Source of the DNA: Helianthus annuus
Taxonomy: Eukaryota > Streptophyta > Magnoliopsida > Asterales > Asteraceae
Reading direction: 5' to 3'
Length of the DNA: 64,000 nt
Assembly (NCBI RefSeq): GCF_002127325.2
Contig: NC_035433.2
Span: 145,607,472-145,671,471, forward strand
A model generated the notes under the pieces. The model saw only the letters and a list, made by a program, of their open reading frames with translations, made no database searches and was not told where the DNA came from. Below are positions 1-11,499 of the stretch, piece by piece (the first letter of the stretch is position 1; each line of letters opens with the position of its first letter). A program made the translations under genes and the position numbers.

Positions 1-297
1 TTATGCTCCTTTTTAACCTCTTTTCACACAAACGCCAGCAAAACCCATTCGCATTAAGTACCAGTTAAAATACTTACAAAAAACACAATAAAACTAAGAC
101 CTATACAAAATATACATATAAATAACGTGTTTTCAACCATGCATCAAGTCTTTGCTTTGTGTGGAGGGAACTGTCTTTGGCCTAAGCTCAGTACTTCTAG
201 TAAAAGGCAATGGGCCGAGATGAGGGAGCCTGTTAGGTGACCCTCGTCATCAGGTTTATTATAAGTTATTTGGGAATCTTTTAGCTTATTATTTATA
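1..297. other. Unannotated flank, no gene seen
   Basis: I see no recognised element. The stretch could be an intron or upstream exon of the small reading frame that follows, since a T-rich tract ending in TTTTTTAG near 344 resembles a splice acceptor. I could not identify a convincing upstream exon. Confidence 0.3.
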
Positions 298-612
298 GTG
301 TTGAACTTTAGTAAAAATTTTAGTATATGTGTATTGTGTTTTTTAGTACACGTTAAGATTCAAGAAGAATTCACCAAAATGCAAACTGAAGTTGGTGGTT
401 TGCCGGTTGATGAGGTTGAATGTCAATGGTGTGCCCTCGGGGAAAGGCGTTGTTGGAAACGGGTCATTGGGCAAAAAGTTAAAAATGTATGCCCGATTTT
501 TCGTATATATCTACCTCACAATATAGTGAAATGCAAGAAAACATTCGTTGAACGAATGAACAAATGTAATGGATGCAAGAAATATAAATCAACTAAATGG
601 TGCAAATTCTAA
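298..612 (+). CDS. Hypothetical cysteine-rich small protein or terminal exon
   Basis: I do not recognise this product. The frame opens at an ATG at 298 and ends at a stop at 610-612. The first ~15 codons may be intron, because TGTTTTTTAG just before 345 looks like a splice acceptor. The C-terminal ~65 residues are basic and contain eight cysteines, spaced roughly C-x2-C-x6-C-x12-C-x13-C-x10-C-x2-C-x8-C. A hydrophobic stretch at residues 6-20 (about ICVLCFLVHV) is too short and irregular for a confident signal peptide. No repeat termini flank the frame, unlike the rest of the window, so it is the only candidate for a host gene. The cysteine spacing does not match the EPF, RALF or classical defensin patterns I know. 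It could be chance. Confidence 0.2.
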   Translation: MLNFSKNFSICVLCFLVHVKIQEEFTKMQTEVGGLPVDEVECQWCALGERRCWKRVIGQKVKNVCPIFRIYLPHNIVKCKKTFVERMNKCNGCKKYKSTKWCKF

Positions 613-1836
613 CAAACAACTGACAACATGAGTTGCTGAGTCAAAAGTCTGGTTGAAATGATGAAAGTGAAGATGATTCTTAATTAGTTTGGTGTATTTG
701 AACTATTTTATAATCATTTTAAAATATAACGATTTATGATAATTTGTATTAGAACGAACGTTATTCAAACTATGAAATTTTACAGTTTTGCTTTTGTTAT
801 TAGCTGTTGATTTACAGTTTTGTTATTATAACCGGTCTTCGAAAAACCTAGAAAATTACAACAAAAAATATTAAGTCTACACCCTAGAAAAAAAAATCGT
901 CGCTATATAGGTCAGAACCAGTTTAATAAAGATTTTTTTTTATCTCAAAAAAATATACTAGGATGACAGGAAGTGACAGGAACAGACATTAATTTTTCGA
1001 GGAATCATAATTTTCGAGGTTTGCTGGTCGCCGGGGCACATTCATGAGTCGTTGGGGGGAGGGGCGCTTGCCCGGGGGGGGGGGGGGTGCTTGTTCTCGG
1101 TCATCATTGGGGCACTTGGGCTGTTATGTGCTCGCGACAAGGGGGTCCCTACAGTGATGAATTGTTAATTAAGGCGCATGGGTTAAACTTATTCCCTATC
1201 GAACAAGATTAGGGATGTTGGAGAAGATTATTTTTTTCCTAGGAATAAACGAATGAAGGTGGGTGGGGTTAAACTTAACGAGAAAATGACTAAGATGCCT
1301 ATCAAATGACAGATACATGGGTTAAACTTAATCAGGAAATTGACGTTGTTAAAGATCTGGATACAAATGAATCAACGGATAAAACTTGTGGAGGTTAATT
1401 GATGTTTTTAATGGTTTGGAGGAAATGGTTATTTTTGTCAAACTGGGTATATAACGGATACATTGAATAACATAATAGGAACAACAAACCCGTACCACGT
1501 AAACTATCCTTTGTCTTCTAATTAGAATGAGTTTGAATATAGAAGATTTGGCTTTATTGAAAATGTAAGAATCAATGACGAATAGTTAACGTCCTTATTC
1601 GATCTCTTTGATAAAATCATCACTTCTACCATGTGACAACTAACTTAAAGACAAATCTAAGGGTATCACTGCAGTCTGAGATAAATCCAAGATCTTACTT
1701 CATTCTAACAAAGGATGATGGCTTGCCTTTGCTTACTCATCAAAGCATATCAACCAAAAATTAGATGCTTTGTTATGAGATCTTTGTCCTTGTAAAGAAA
1801 TTAATGTTGCATATTAATTTCATACTTTTTTTACAG
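613..1836. other. Non-coding flank with a GC-rich patch
   Basis: No coding frame or element termini are seen. A GC-rich patch at about 1020-1150 includes a 14-base G run. The stretch 1160-1800 is AT-rich unique-looking sequence with no repeat structure that I can see. Confidence 0.4.
1074..1087 (+). repeat. Homopolymer G14 run
   Basis: Fourteen consecutive G residues sit beside further short G runs at about 1033-1064 (GGGGGGAGGGG). The cluster could form a G-quadruplex on this strand. Homopolymer length may also be a sequencing artefact. Confidence 0.85.
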
Positions 1837-2282
1837 GATATTGAATTTAAATAACCACAACTTTCATCAATTGGTTGATAACACTCTCAACTTTCGATGT
1901 GTATCAAACTACTCCTAACTTCCAACTTATTGGCCGATAGCACTCCCAAACTAACACAAATTTGCTAACATCAGTTGTCACGTCACCAAACCAGTGTCAC
2001 GTCATCAAAAAGGCCAAGTCAGATGACACGTTAGCTGCCAGATCATCAAAAAGCCAAGTCAGACGACCCGTCAGCTCACAAGTCATCAAAAATTCAACTT
2101 CAGATGCCACATCACCACAAAAGTGCCACATAAGCAAAAAAACTAATTGGGTTAGGGTTCAGTTAGTTTGTGAGTGCTATCGGTCAATAAATCAAAAGTT
2201 GGGAGTGGTGTGGTATAAACCGAAAGTTGAGAGTGATATCGGGCAATTGATAAAAGGTGCGAGGTTATGTAAATTTAATATC
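1837..2282. mobile_element. Mutator-like MITE (446 bp)
   Basis: Long imperfect terminal inverted repeats of about 110 bp begin GATATTGAATTTAAATAACC on the left. On the right the reverse complement begins GATATTAAATTTACATAACC. The outer 9 bp on each side (1828-1836 TTTTTACAG and 2283-2291 TTTTTTTAG) match at 8 of 9 positions, consistent with the 9-bp target duplication of Mutator-like elements. The loop holds about three degenerate copies of a CACGTCATCAAAAAG-type motif. There is no transposase, so it is non-autonomous. Confidence 0.75.
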
Positions 2283-2291
2283 TTTTTTTAG

Positions 2292-3721
2292 TAATTAATG
2301 TTAAAAATTTATAAATGGCGTAAGCATATGAATATAACTTTATCATCAATATATAACAATGTTTTTGTTCAAATAATGTAACACTACAACACTTTTTTAT
2401 TACTTTTTTCTTACAAAAGATCCAAAATTTTTCTGATATTGGCATTGATGACAAATTGACTACTACTAAATTTGAAGTTTTCTTTTAAAATTTTAAAATG
2501 GGATCGCTGGCAATGGCTGTCACAAAACATAATAAAACCAAATGTAGTTTGTATATTATGTGGACATGAGAAAAACCTCATAAATATAAAACTTTACCCA
2601 CCTAACAAGGCATCTCCCCCTATCAAATCATTGCTAGCTTATAACACCAAAGTACCCGTGAGGACGTGACCCATTTTTTGTCATGTTTTTCATTGAGTTT
2701 TAATAAGAAATGACCGATCAAGTGTTGTAAATTAGTTTTATCAAAGTATATGGTATTGATCTCTAGCATTTTACATCCGAAAGTCCTGCATTCGATTGTA
2801 AAATAGTTGTTAGGCGATTAGCACAGACGGTTGAGTTGTTGGTAGAATTTAACGTACACTCGTAAGGTTTAATATGGTTTTGAAAATTTTGCTTTTTCAA
2901 TAGCCATATCCAAACGGTTGAGGGATTCCACATGTGCCAACGTCTCTCTTTCTTTGCCCCAAACCCCACAATAGCGCAGTCGAGCCACCTCTCCATGCCC
3001 CCTCTAGTGTCCCACTATGGTGGTGTGCACGCCTATCGTCCCGCCGAGGTGGTACCTTCCACATCCCTTCAAAGCCCATAACTCACAGTCTTAAATATGT
3101 AATTTTGTAATGTTGGCATAGTGTGGTTTCTTTTATAAACCTACGCAATGGGTTAAGTGTGTCTCCATCATGTGTTTTTGTGTATTGTGTCTTTCTGTTT
3201 TTATAATTGATTTTGTCTGTTTTTTTTTTATATTTAGATTTTTATGATAATAATATTACTATATATTATTAGTATATCTATGTTATCAATAATTAACTGA
3301 TAAACAATAGTAAATAATATATTACATCATGACAACCAAATGAGGTAAATAAGAAATACATCCATCTTTCAATTAACTCAAGATCGACATTGAGGGTTTT
3401 TTTAACAAAAATCTTTTACACCTAAATAATGCATAACCTTGTATATGTAAGGATTTAAATCCATATTATTTTTATTATCACTATACCATTAGGTTATGTG
3501 TATATTTAGAGTAATTTGTTATCTTATATTTGATCAAAGTAACAATACATTGTTAAGTCCATCTAGAAAACACTACTTTATAATAGCAATTTATTATCAT
3601 TTGTTATATATTTTTTGTGAAAGTTTTACTAGTAGATCTATTATTGCAAAGAATAACTTAATTTTTTCTATACATTATATATATATATACATATATGGTA
3701 AGGTTAATGTAAAAATGATAT
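2292..3721. other. Non-coding, with a GC-rich island
   Basis: No gene is seen. The stretch 2895-3080 is conspicuously GC-rich compared with its surroundings and is open on the minus strand for 60-77 codons. It has no recognisable domain and is probably a repeat fragment. The stretch 3200-3700 is AT-rich. Confidence 0.4.
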
Positions 3722-4047
3722 TTTTCCTACAAAGTATAAGAAGTCTACGTAAACATGGTGTTCTAAATTTAAAGTATGGTATTTTATATTCTTTTTATAT
3801 GGTATAACATAGAAAAACATCAAACACAACAATTCATAACACAATCATATGTATTCTAGCCATTTAATTTAAAACACATTGTTTAATTCATTTGCATGAT
3901 GTTTTAGATTTCATGCCCAGAATACATTAATTTGTGTTTTAAATTGTTGCATTTGGTGTTTTTCTATATAATACAATGCTAAAAGAATATAAAATATCAT
4001 ATTGAAAATTTAAAACACCAGTCCTACATAGTATACTTTGTAGGAAA
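3722..4047. mobile_element. Foldback MITE (about 326 bp)
   Basis: The two halves are inverted copies of each other over about 110 bp. The left end is TTTCCTACAAAGTATAAG; the reverse complement of the right end is TTTCCTACAAAGTATACT. Matching inner segments share ATTTTATATTCTTTT and TAGAAAAACA. No clear target duplication was found, so the superfamily is unassigned. No coding content. Confidence 0.6.
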
Positions 4048-5379
4048 CATGTCCATTTATATTATTTTGGATATCAGATATATACTTTATCTAACCTTCT
4101 GATCATTGGTTCCCAATTAAAACTTGCCAAATTTAAAAGCTTAAAAACGTGGTTTTGATGACTATACATGCAAAAAGAGTAACCATACTATCATTAAAAA
4201 AAACACTCAATTAGTTTTTTTCCCCATATGAACATCATTATCCCAAAAAAGAATATATAGGTTTAGCCATGAATCAAAATTCCAATTATACCATGAGCAA
4301 AGCTTATATCTCCCTAGAAAAATAATATTAAATTCACGTAGTAAATCCGGTTTTTATCCAAGGACAAATAACACTTTTAGATGTCTTTCTTGTTTGAAGA
4401 AATTGCCCTAATAAAGCCAAGACATAGGGGTGTGTCCTATGGTCCAGCCCCATATGATTGATGTACACGAAAACAAGGGTTAACTTTTTTCTCTAAAACA
4501 TCATAAAGGGTAACTTCATTTCAAGACTTTTTTTACAACTTTACAACAACCCTAAACATCAACAGACAGTAAAATCTTTTTGGAACCCATAGTCACAGCA
4601 CTCCCTATGGTACCATAGGGAATTACAAGTTTAGCAAATGAAATTCATCATATCCACAGAAAACAATGAGAAAAAGAAAAGCAATCAAAAGTTTTACACC
4701 AAATTAGGGAAGTGTACTTTGCTATATCTGTTTTTGCCATGCCCTGAATATATAGAAAAAGAATGCTTTCAACCCTACCCAAATCCTCATAAAGATTATT
4801 TTTAATTTTTAAAAGTTTCAAACTTTCAAAGATATTAGGAAACTTGCATGTCGTTGTCATCATTATACTCCAGAAAATCTCACCAATAACAAAGCAAATA
4901 GAGATGCTGCTTCCAGTGAGACTCCCGGCTCGATAGTAGTTTTGCACCAAAAGCCTTGGACATAAGACACATAACACTCAGCAATCGGGACTAAGACCGA
5001 TTAGTGCATGTACCCTTTTGTCTTTCAGCTATCAACGCCACCACATGATGGATAATTAACCGTCCTCAGCTTTTAACGTTATTTTCACGAAATTAGTAAA
5101 ATAACGTTATATGCGCATACTGCAAGCGGTCGCAATTTGGAAACTTGCATGTGATAATTATTGTAAATGTGAAATACGTTTATTTGTTTTTAAGTACTTT
5201 TCGACGATTATATATAAGTAACATACATATAAGTTGTTTATACTGTGAATCTTTTGACTCACCTTCATATTAGCCAAAAACTGGTGCCATTTATGCAAAG
5301 CTAGCCGTTCACCAAAAAAATGTATGCAAAGCTGTTTAAGAAAGTGTCATGAACTAAATATCGTTTACTATTATACATG
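4048..5379. other. Non-coding AT-rich sequence
   Basis: I found no element termini and no frame with a recognisable domain. The open frame at 4648-4977 on the minus strand matches nothing I know and I do not annotate it. Confidence 0.4.
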
Positions 5380-5665
5380 ATAATGACAAAGTACATGTGT
5401 ATCGGTATTGGTACTATTAGAACCATTATTGATATTCGTTTACTATAGTTTTCAATCAATGGTACTATTAGACTAATGTCGACTTATTTTTTAAGTTTTC
5501 ATATTGAGTGTCGGTGCCATATCGACAGTGTAATGAACCAAACCAATATTGACTGGATTCCCAGTCCCACCATTAACGTTATTTTTACCATTGTGTTTAC
5601 GTCTACATTTATAATTTATTAAAAATCGGATCGCCCTGCCACGGAGCGCGGGTGTAACCCACTAG
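5380..5665 (+). mobile_element. Possible Helitron 3' end
   Basis: A stretch with short repeats of the GGTATTGGTACTATTA type leads into a GC-rich potential hairpin (CCACGGAGCGCGGG) and ends in CTAG at 5662-5665, which fits the Helitron CTRR end. The following base is C rather than the expected T, and no 5' end was located, so this is a weak call. It resembles the better-formed end at 7875 in its repeat style. Confidence 0.3.
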
Positions 5666-6295
5666 CTGATTTGTAATTAGAAACATGTAATTAGAAACAA
5701 GGTTACTTTACAGGAGAAGGAGCACTAGGGCAAAGTTGCATTTATTGGTGTTAGTCAGAGACTTCTTTACAAGTGTTGACTTATAATGTTTTTGTTTTAC
5801 ATGTCGGTATATTAAATTTTGCATTGCTGCATGCCAGCCGTAGATTATATGGTCCAATCGGGACCTCGTCTAGCTAATCATGTCCCAAGCCAAAGCATCT
5901 CTCAATTCACACATTTAAGGTTATGCAGTTAAGTCTCCTTAAATAAATACATGTAATAAGAGGACCCGGGGCACCTCAGTTATTTGCCGTGATGAAGTTT
6001 ATAACGCGTTTTAACACCGGCGCCGCCCCTATGAAACACGCGTTTTACATATAACGCGTCAAATGGAGCACGCGTTTTCAAAACTGAAAATGGAACGATT
6101 GTGGGTAAAAATTAGTGAGTGATGGAATTTGTACAAGTGATGACCATTTCCAGCAAAAAAGGGTGTGAGTGATGGAAATAATGGTTGATGACATGGCAGA
6201 ACCTGATTGGATGTTGTAAGTGATGGAATGGTTAGTGAGTTATTCCACCCCTAGTCCCCTAAAGACTACAAAAGTTGGTGATAACTTGATCTTTC
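5666..6295. other. Non-coding, MITE-like patch
   Basis: Between about 5965 and 6255 the sequence repeats GTGAGTGATGGAAT-like motifs and ACGCGTTTT motifs. It is bounded by GGGGCACCTCAGTTA and TGAGTTATTCCACCCC, which look like poor inverted ends. It may be a decayed MITE; I could not define its boundaries. Confidence 0.3.
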
Positions 6296-6303
6296 AGTAT
6301 AAC

Positions 6304-7324
6304 TTTTTTTTTTTAAAATTAAACTTCACTAAAACAAAACCTTCGACCCAAACGGGCAAAAGGCCAAACACAAACAAGATCCTCGATCCAAACGGGTAAA
6401 GGGCAAAAAACAATTACAACATATACATCGGATAGATACATCACTCCTTCCAACTAATATATTTAGATGAAGATCTATTTTTAACTCAAGCGTAACCCCT
6501 TGATTTAATCTCCATCACAATTTCTTGCGGGCTTCTTCTAATTTGATTGAAGACCAACTCATTCCTACCTTTCTAGATACACCAAACTGAAGTTATAACC
6601 AAACCGAGCATAACCTTTTTAGCTTTCTTTCCAAAATGGTAGGAATTATGGATATCCTGTAAGTCTGTGAAGGCGAAGGCGAAGAATGGCGAAATATTAC
6701 ACCAAGCACTGACAGCCGCCCAAACCCTACTAGCCATCGAACATGCCGTGAATAAGTGATCCACCGATTCCTCATACTCGTCGCAGAAAGGACACAAAAT
6801 CTATGATAAATCCACATTCCTTTTTTTTAAGTTAACTCTAGTAGCAAGTCTATCCAGGTTACCTCTCCAAGCCATTATATTACATTTTAGAGGAATCCAT
6901 TTGCACCACTAAAAAATTGGGAGAGGGCTAACTCCCCTATCTTTTACGAGAGCCTTTTTCACCGAGTTCACCGAGAACCCATGTTGTTTATCAACTTCCA
7001 AATACCATGAATCAATCTTCTTGGACAGTCTCACTAAGTTGATAACACCTTGACATTCCTGCCATTCCTTTAGTTCGATATCCGTTTTGGGCTGTCTGAC
7101 CCAATTCCATGTAAGCCCATCAATTTCTCGGTCTATGTCCATTCTGTCCACCACCCTGCAAAAATTACACCTTTCTAGAACAAATAGATGAGGCCACCTT
7201 TCCATAAAAGGATAATCTTCCACCTAGGTGTCTAGCCAGAATCGAATATCCTTGTCGTTCCCCACTTTACCCAAAATTATCCGGTTTAAACCCTTCCAGT
7301 TAAGTTTTATTTTTGAAATCTTTG
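6304..7324 (-). mobile_element. 5'-truncated LINE retrotransposon
   Basis: The insertion lies on the minus strand. Its 3' poly(A) is the T11 run at 6304-6314, and it is flanked by an 8-bp direct repeat AGTATAAC at 6296-6303 and 7325-7332. Only the last ~1 kb of a LINE is present, including a zinc-binding reverse-transcriptase region. Target-primed reverse transcription typically leaves 5'-truncated copies like this. In the 3' UTR a CCAAACGGG motif is repeated (about 6349 and 6389). Confidence 0.85.
6440..7312 (-). pseudogene. LINE ORF2 C-terminal remnant with zf-RVT
   Basis: Read right to left, the remnant gives a segment ending in RFWLDT, a TAG at about 7222-7224, then VEDYPFMERWPHLF and on to about 6909. 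A second block around 6573-6797 carries a cysteine/histidine motif (CPFCDEYEESVDHLFTAC) typical of the zf-RVT domain after the reverse transcriptase of plant L1-like elements. It is followed by ITSVWCI, a stop, then a segment resembling the usual WKARNE-type tail. At least three stops sit where such elements normally have tryptophan, so the copy is dead. The RT catalytic core is missing because of 5' truncation. Confidence 0.8.
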
Positions 7325-7332
7325 AGTATAAC

Positions 7333-7874
7333 TCATTCAAGAATCATATGGTTAATGATGAACTGAACTGGTGTTGTTTGATCCAACTAGTTAGAATTAT
7401 TTGGGTTCAATATTTGCTAAGATGTTAGAATTTGTGTATATAGCATTTTAAAATTGAAGATATATCATATGTCGCAATTTTCTCCGGTGCAACGGCCAGG
7501 CCCCTTCCAACTTTTTTGGAGGTTCAAGACGAAATGAAATTTTAGGGCCTTTTTCCTTCTTTGATTGTTATAAACGATACTTATTTATCCATGTGTGGAA
7601 CCAAACAAAAATCTAACACAAAAATAACAGAGAATGGTTTTCTTGTATAAGTAGTCAAACAAATCTAAAACAATAAATTTTCACTAATATTAATAGTTAG
7701 CATATTAATTTTCTTTTAAGTGGGATCCCTATTTTTTGGAGGCCATAGGCCTAAGGTTGGGGTTACTTGTACTATAGGCCCGACCCTGGCAAAGGCAGTT
7801 GGAGGAGGCAATAACAAGTAAATAGTGACGATAAAAAGGTGGTACTTACCCAATTGAGCTAGTTTTAATTAGAA
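7333..7874. other. Non-coding, no clear element
   Basis: A patch at 7485-7560 and another at 7725-7790 share TTTTTTGGAGG plus a following GGCC-rich piece and may be ends of a decayed element. Nothing else is supported. Confidence 0.35.
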
Positions 7875-8670
7875 CTAGATTGTTTTCCGCGCGTTGCGGC
7901 GGTACGGTATCGCGGGCATTTGAGCAGTATCGGGTAGGTTCGTTATAGCACTGATATGAGATATGCATTCCATATAGAAATCAACACATGTTTTATATGG
8001 ACCGAAAGGAAAAAAACGAACACCATTACGGACAACATTGTTGTTCAAATAGTGTCAATCAGTTTAGATCGTCATGGTATTGGTAATGATATTCGTTTAT
8101 CATCGCAGACAGAGGTGTATAAATGAAATTTATCGAAACCAGAAACCATAAAAATGAATACAAGTACATATACCAATGTTGCTCGATAGGATACATCGGT
8201 TTATAAAAAGCAAAAACAATAAAAATAAGTAGCGGTACTTATGCCGATGTTGTTCGGTAGGTTTCGGTTTGGTTAACTACGGTAGCATCACAAAATTCAT
8301 TACCGAACATAAACCATACAAATGAGTACATGTACAGGTACTGATGTTGTTTGGCACGGTATAATATCAATACGATTTCAATTTAATTAAAACAAAATTA
8401 ATATAATAAATACCGGTTGATCGAAAATAAGAACAATATAAATAAATATCGGTACTGATACATATATTATGCAGTCGGTTTCGGTTCTTTTTTGGTACGA
8501 TGGTGGGACAATATTCGTTTTCAATAATATTTATACTGCAATGTTGAAAAAGAAAAACAACCAGTTTCAGTTCGGTATAATACGATAGTAGCATTATCCG
8601 TTTTCAATCAATTTATATCGCAAAGTTGAATAAATAAATAAAGAACGCAAGTTATTAGGAAAATAATCAA
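7875..8670 (-). mobile_element. Helitron 3'-terminal fragment
   Basis: On the minus strand the sequence ends with a GC-rich hairpin region (CCGCCGCAACGCGCGG), then eight bases, then CTAG at 7875-7878, followed by T. This is the canonical Helitron 3' terminus and A/T target. Inside it (7900-8600) there are several degenerate repeats around CGGTACTGATGTTGTTCGG and ACCGAAAC-type motifs, as often seen near Helitron 3' ends. I found no 5' TC terminus, so the element is probably truncated or interrupted by the Mutator-like element at 8689. Confidence 0.55.
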
Positions 8671-8688
8671 AATGTATGATAAATAAAA

Positions 8689-10266
8689 GAGTAAATTACA
8701 AAGTTCGTCCTTTATGTATGTCATATATTACAAAGTATGTCCTTTATCTTTAATAAGCTCAGAAAACATACTCAATGTTTATAAACCCTTACAAATTATG
8801 TCCTTTAGTCATAACACAATTAGTTTTCATGGTTAAAGTTGACTAAGCCAACCCCACATAAGGGTATTTTAGTCATTTTATCCTAAATATTATAATAAAT
8901 AATCATAAACCCAATAAATAAAATAATTTTAGAATTATATATGTGTATATAGTTATAAACATATACAGATAATGTCTTCTCCCTCTCTCTCTTTCTAATT
9001 ATCCTACCCCCACAACCACAACCCACCTGCCACCGCCACCGCCACCACCACCGCCACCGATCTGCCACTACCACCACTTCACCTGCAAGTTTACTCTGCT
9101 CCAAACCAGTTTTCCGGCAAGTTCCAAACCAGTTTTCCGTTGAGTATCAAACCACCACCTGACTCATCTTTAGAATTCCTCATGAAACACAATTTCCTCA
9201 AACACTAGTGCTCCTCAGTTAAATCCTACTTAACAAATCAAATAAATCCCCCAGATCTTATCCGAATTATGCACACCACCGAGACATCTAAATCAGAAAT
9301 CCAACAAGCAGCTTATAAATAATAGTCTTTTAATCAAGTTAAGTTCGATTGATCACCATAAACAACACGAAATCAAATGAAATTAAACTAAATCAAGAAA
9401 TATGTACAGAGGCAACTAAATTGGAATAAAAAACCTTCAAAATTGCGGACTGTGAGTTATCTACCAGATCATGGAGCTTATTCGCTGTTTTATTATCGAA
9501 CGGGCGTCCAGTTTCTCCAATCGAAATCACTTCTCGTTGCAGATCTGTTGAAATGTCTACGGAATTTGTTGAATTTGTGTGGTCGTTGCCTAATTCGCCG
9601 TTTGGGTTGAATGCCGGTGGATTTGTTACGGTTAGTTCTGCTGTTTGTAGAGATTTGCAGCGGTGAATTCGAGTGGAGGTTTGAAGGTTTTTCTGTGTTC
9701 GAAGATGATGCGAGAGTATGTGAGGAAGAGGGGTGTGGGAGAATGTTGAGGTTACGTATACTAGAAAGCGGAGACGATTGTGGCTGAATGCTTTCGGTAA
9801 TAGATCTGTGTTTTGTTGAAGAAAATTATACGCATTATTGTTAATGTTTATGGATGTTGATGTTTATATAATTGGTTGACTATGTTACAACGAAAGCGGA
9901 TCGAGCAGAGGTGGTGGTGCTGGCATTTTTCCGGTGAGGTGAGGTGGTAGTGCTGGCGTTTTTCCGATGAGGTGAGGTGGTTGGTGAAAGGAGGAGGTGG
10001 GGAAGATGAAGAGGGTGGGTGGTGGGTCCCATATAAAATTTTAAATACTAATTATGTATCTTTTAACTTTTTAGTTATTTATTAGCAGTAAGGGTAATTA
10101 AGTCATTTCACACCCACTTAATAATGAAAAATAACTAAGTTAGGGGTAAAGGACATAATCTGTAGGGATTTGCAAACATCGAGTACGTTTTTTGTATTTT
10201 TTTAAAGATAAAGGACACACTTTGTAATCTAGTGTAAACATAAAGGATGATTTTTGTAATTTACTC
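8689..10266. mobile_element. Mutator-like element with gene-like interior
   Basis: The termini are GAGTAAATTACAAA and its inverse TTTGTAATTTACTC. A perfect 9-bp target duplication TAAATAAAA flanks them at 8680-8688 and 10267-10275. The inverted arms are about 250 bp and imperfect, containing motifs such as ACAAAGTATGTCCTTTAT. The interior (about 8990-10020) is much more GC-rich than its surroundings: a CCACCGCCACC-type stretch on the left, an inverse GGTGAGGTGAGGTGG on the right, and between them an exon-like segment on the minus strand. There is no transposase. Plausibly a Pack-MULE, that is a non-autonomous Mutator element carrying host gene sequence; the donor gene is not identified. Confidence 0.75.
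9436..9675 (-). pseudogene. Possible captured exon in a Mutator-like element
   Basis: Read on the minus strand, an open frame of about 80 codons runs through residues such as LTVTNPPAFNPNGELGN, VDISTDLQREVISIGETG and NKTANKLHDLVDNSQSAILK. It then meets AAG followed by GTTTTTT, which could be a splice donor. Composition and amino-acid usage look more like a real plant exon than the AT-rich flanks. I do not recognise the protein, the upstream start is unclear, and other frames are also fairly open, so this is tentative. Confidence 0.35.
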
Positions 10267-10275
10267 TAAATAAAA

Positions 10276-10443
10276 TATTATTAAAAAACTGAAACAATTA
10301 TTTAAATAATTTAAAATCACTATCTATGAAGACTTTGTTTTAATTATATTATATATATTGATTTATTAAACCAAATTGCTTATGATTACTGTTTTTGAAT
10401 TTTAAAATACTGTTTCAGTTTTTTTAATAATATTTAATTTACA

Positions 10444-10466
<23 letters not shown>
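10276..10466. other. Short AT-rich spacer
   Basis: AT-rich sequence ending in a short (TA)n tract at about 10445-10466. Nothing coding is seen. Confidence 0.5.
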
Positions 10467-10482
<16 letters not shown>

Positions 10483-10791
10483 AAGTGTATTGTACAAAAT
10501 GGCTTAACGTACGCTACGTACGCGATGTGAAATCGCATGTTATAAAATAGCATGGATGAAATCGCATGTGATAATTTTGATGAAATCGCATGTTGTTTTT
10601 TTGTAACAATTCCACATGTGATAATTTTGATGAAATCGCATGTTGGTTTTTTGTAACAATTTCGCATGTGGTAATTTTGATGAAATCGCATGTTAAAAAA
10701 CCAACATGCGATTTCAATGTGGGATGAAAATCTGACGGTTGAGATGATCGCGTACGTATTGTATGATAAAGACTCTTGTACGTTAACCTAA

Positions 10792-10813
<22 letters not shown>
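10467..10813. mobile_element. TIR element inside a (TA)n tract
   Basis: The element is bounded by (GA)n on the left and (CT)n on the right, both abutting (TA)n. Inner inverted motifs TACGTACGCGAT and ATCGCGTACGTA match. The interior holds four or five copies of a ~30-bp unit containing GATGAAATCGCATGT, the last as an inverse (ACATGCGATTTC). No coding capacity. It is the first of three similar elements in a row. Confidence 0.55.
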
Positions 10814-10861
<48 letters not shown>

Positions 10862-10871
10862 ATATATATAT

Positions 10872-11470
10872 GGGAGGTTCATTTGAGAAGAATCTTCTTA
10901 AAAGAAGAAAAAATGAATTAATATAGACCTTATATTTTTTTGATCAATGTTGTGAATCAAGATATCATTTTTGTCCACTTTTAATTAATGTTATAATTAC
11001 TAACGGTAGTATAGACATTTTGATGTAGAATATTAATTAATATTTTAAAAAGTTACTCAAGTCTTATTAATGCAACCATAAATTCCTTCTTCACCATCAT
11101 TAATGTATTGGCTCTTACACAAATTTTATTAGAAGTGACAAAATTATTTGAAAAATTTGTGTCCTACACATATTTTATTATGAGTCGTAAAATTATTTAA
11201 AAGTGTCTGAGTCCTACACATTCTGTATCCTACACCAAAATATTGTTTTAATGGTGTACGAAGCGTTGAAAATGTAAGATCATGTGCAGGATTGTTTTTA
11301 TTGTGTAAGGTACACAATTATTTTATAAGATAGGCTCATTAAATAATTAGAGTTTATTAATTTTAATAGCAAAAATAAATAATAGACTCATTAAATGATT
11401 TGTTCAAATTACATTTGTATCATTTTTTCTTTTTATTCTTAATTTTTAATTCTTCTCATTTGAACTCTTC
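10872..11470. mobile_element. TIR element (about 600 bp), GGTTCATTTGAGAAG family
   Basis: The left end GGGAGGTTCATTTGAGAAG is matched by the inverse CTTCTCATTTGAACTCTTC on the right. Both ends abut (TA)n, so no target duplication can be read. The interior contains several GTCCTACACA motifs, which recur in a related element at 60280-60776 that has a clear 10-bp duplication. Non-autonomous and non-coding. Confidence 0.65.
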
Positions 11471-11499
11471 ATTATATAATATATATATATATATATATA

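Noticed and set aside
2763..3079. Overlapping minus-strand frames in a GC-rich island
   Set aside because: The openness follows from base composition. There is no domain, and the sequence looks like part of a repeat.
4648..4977. 109-codon minus-strand frame
   Set aside because: The translation shows no recognisable motif, and I found no splice or promoter context.
10434..10882. Minus-strand frames of 85 and 122 codons
   Set aside because: They are produced by TA, GA and ATGCGATTT repeats and have no real protein character.
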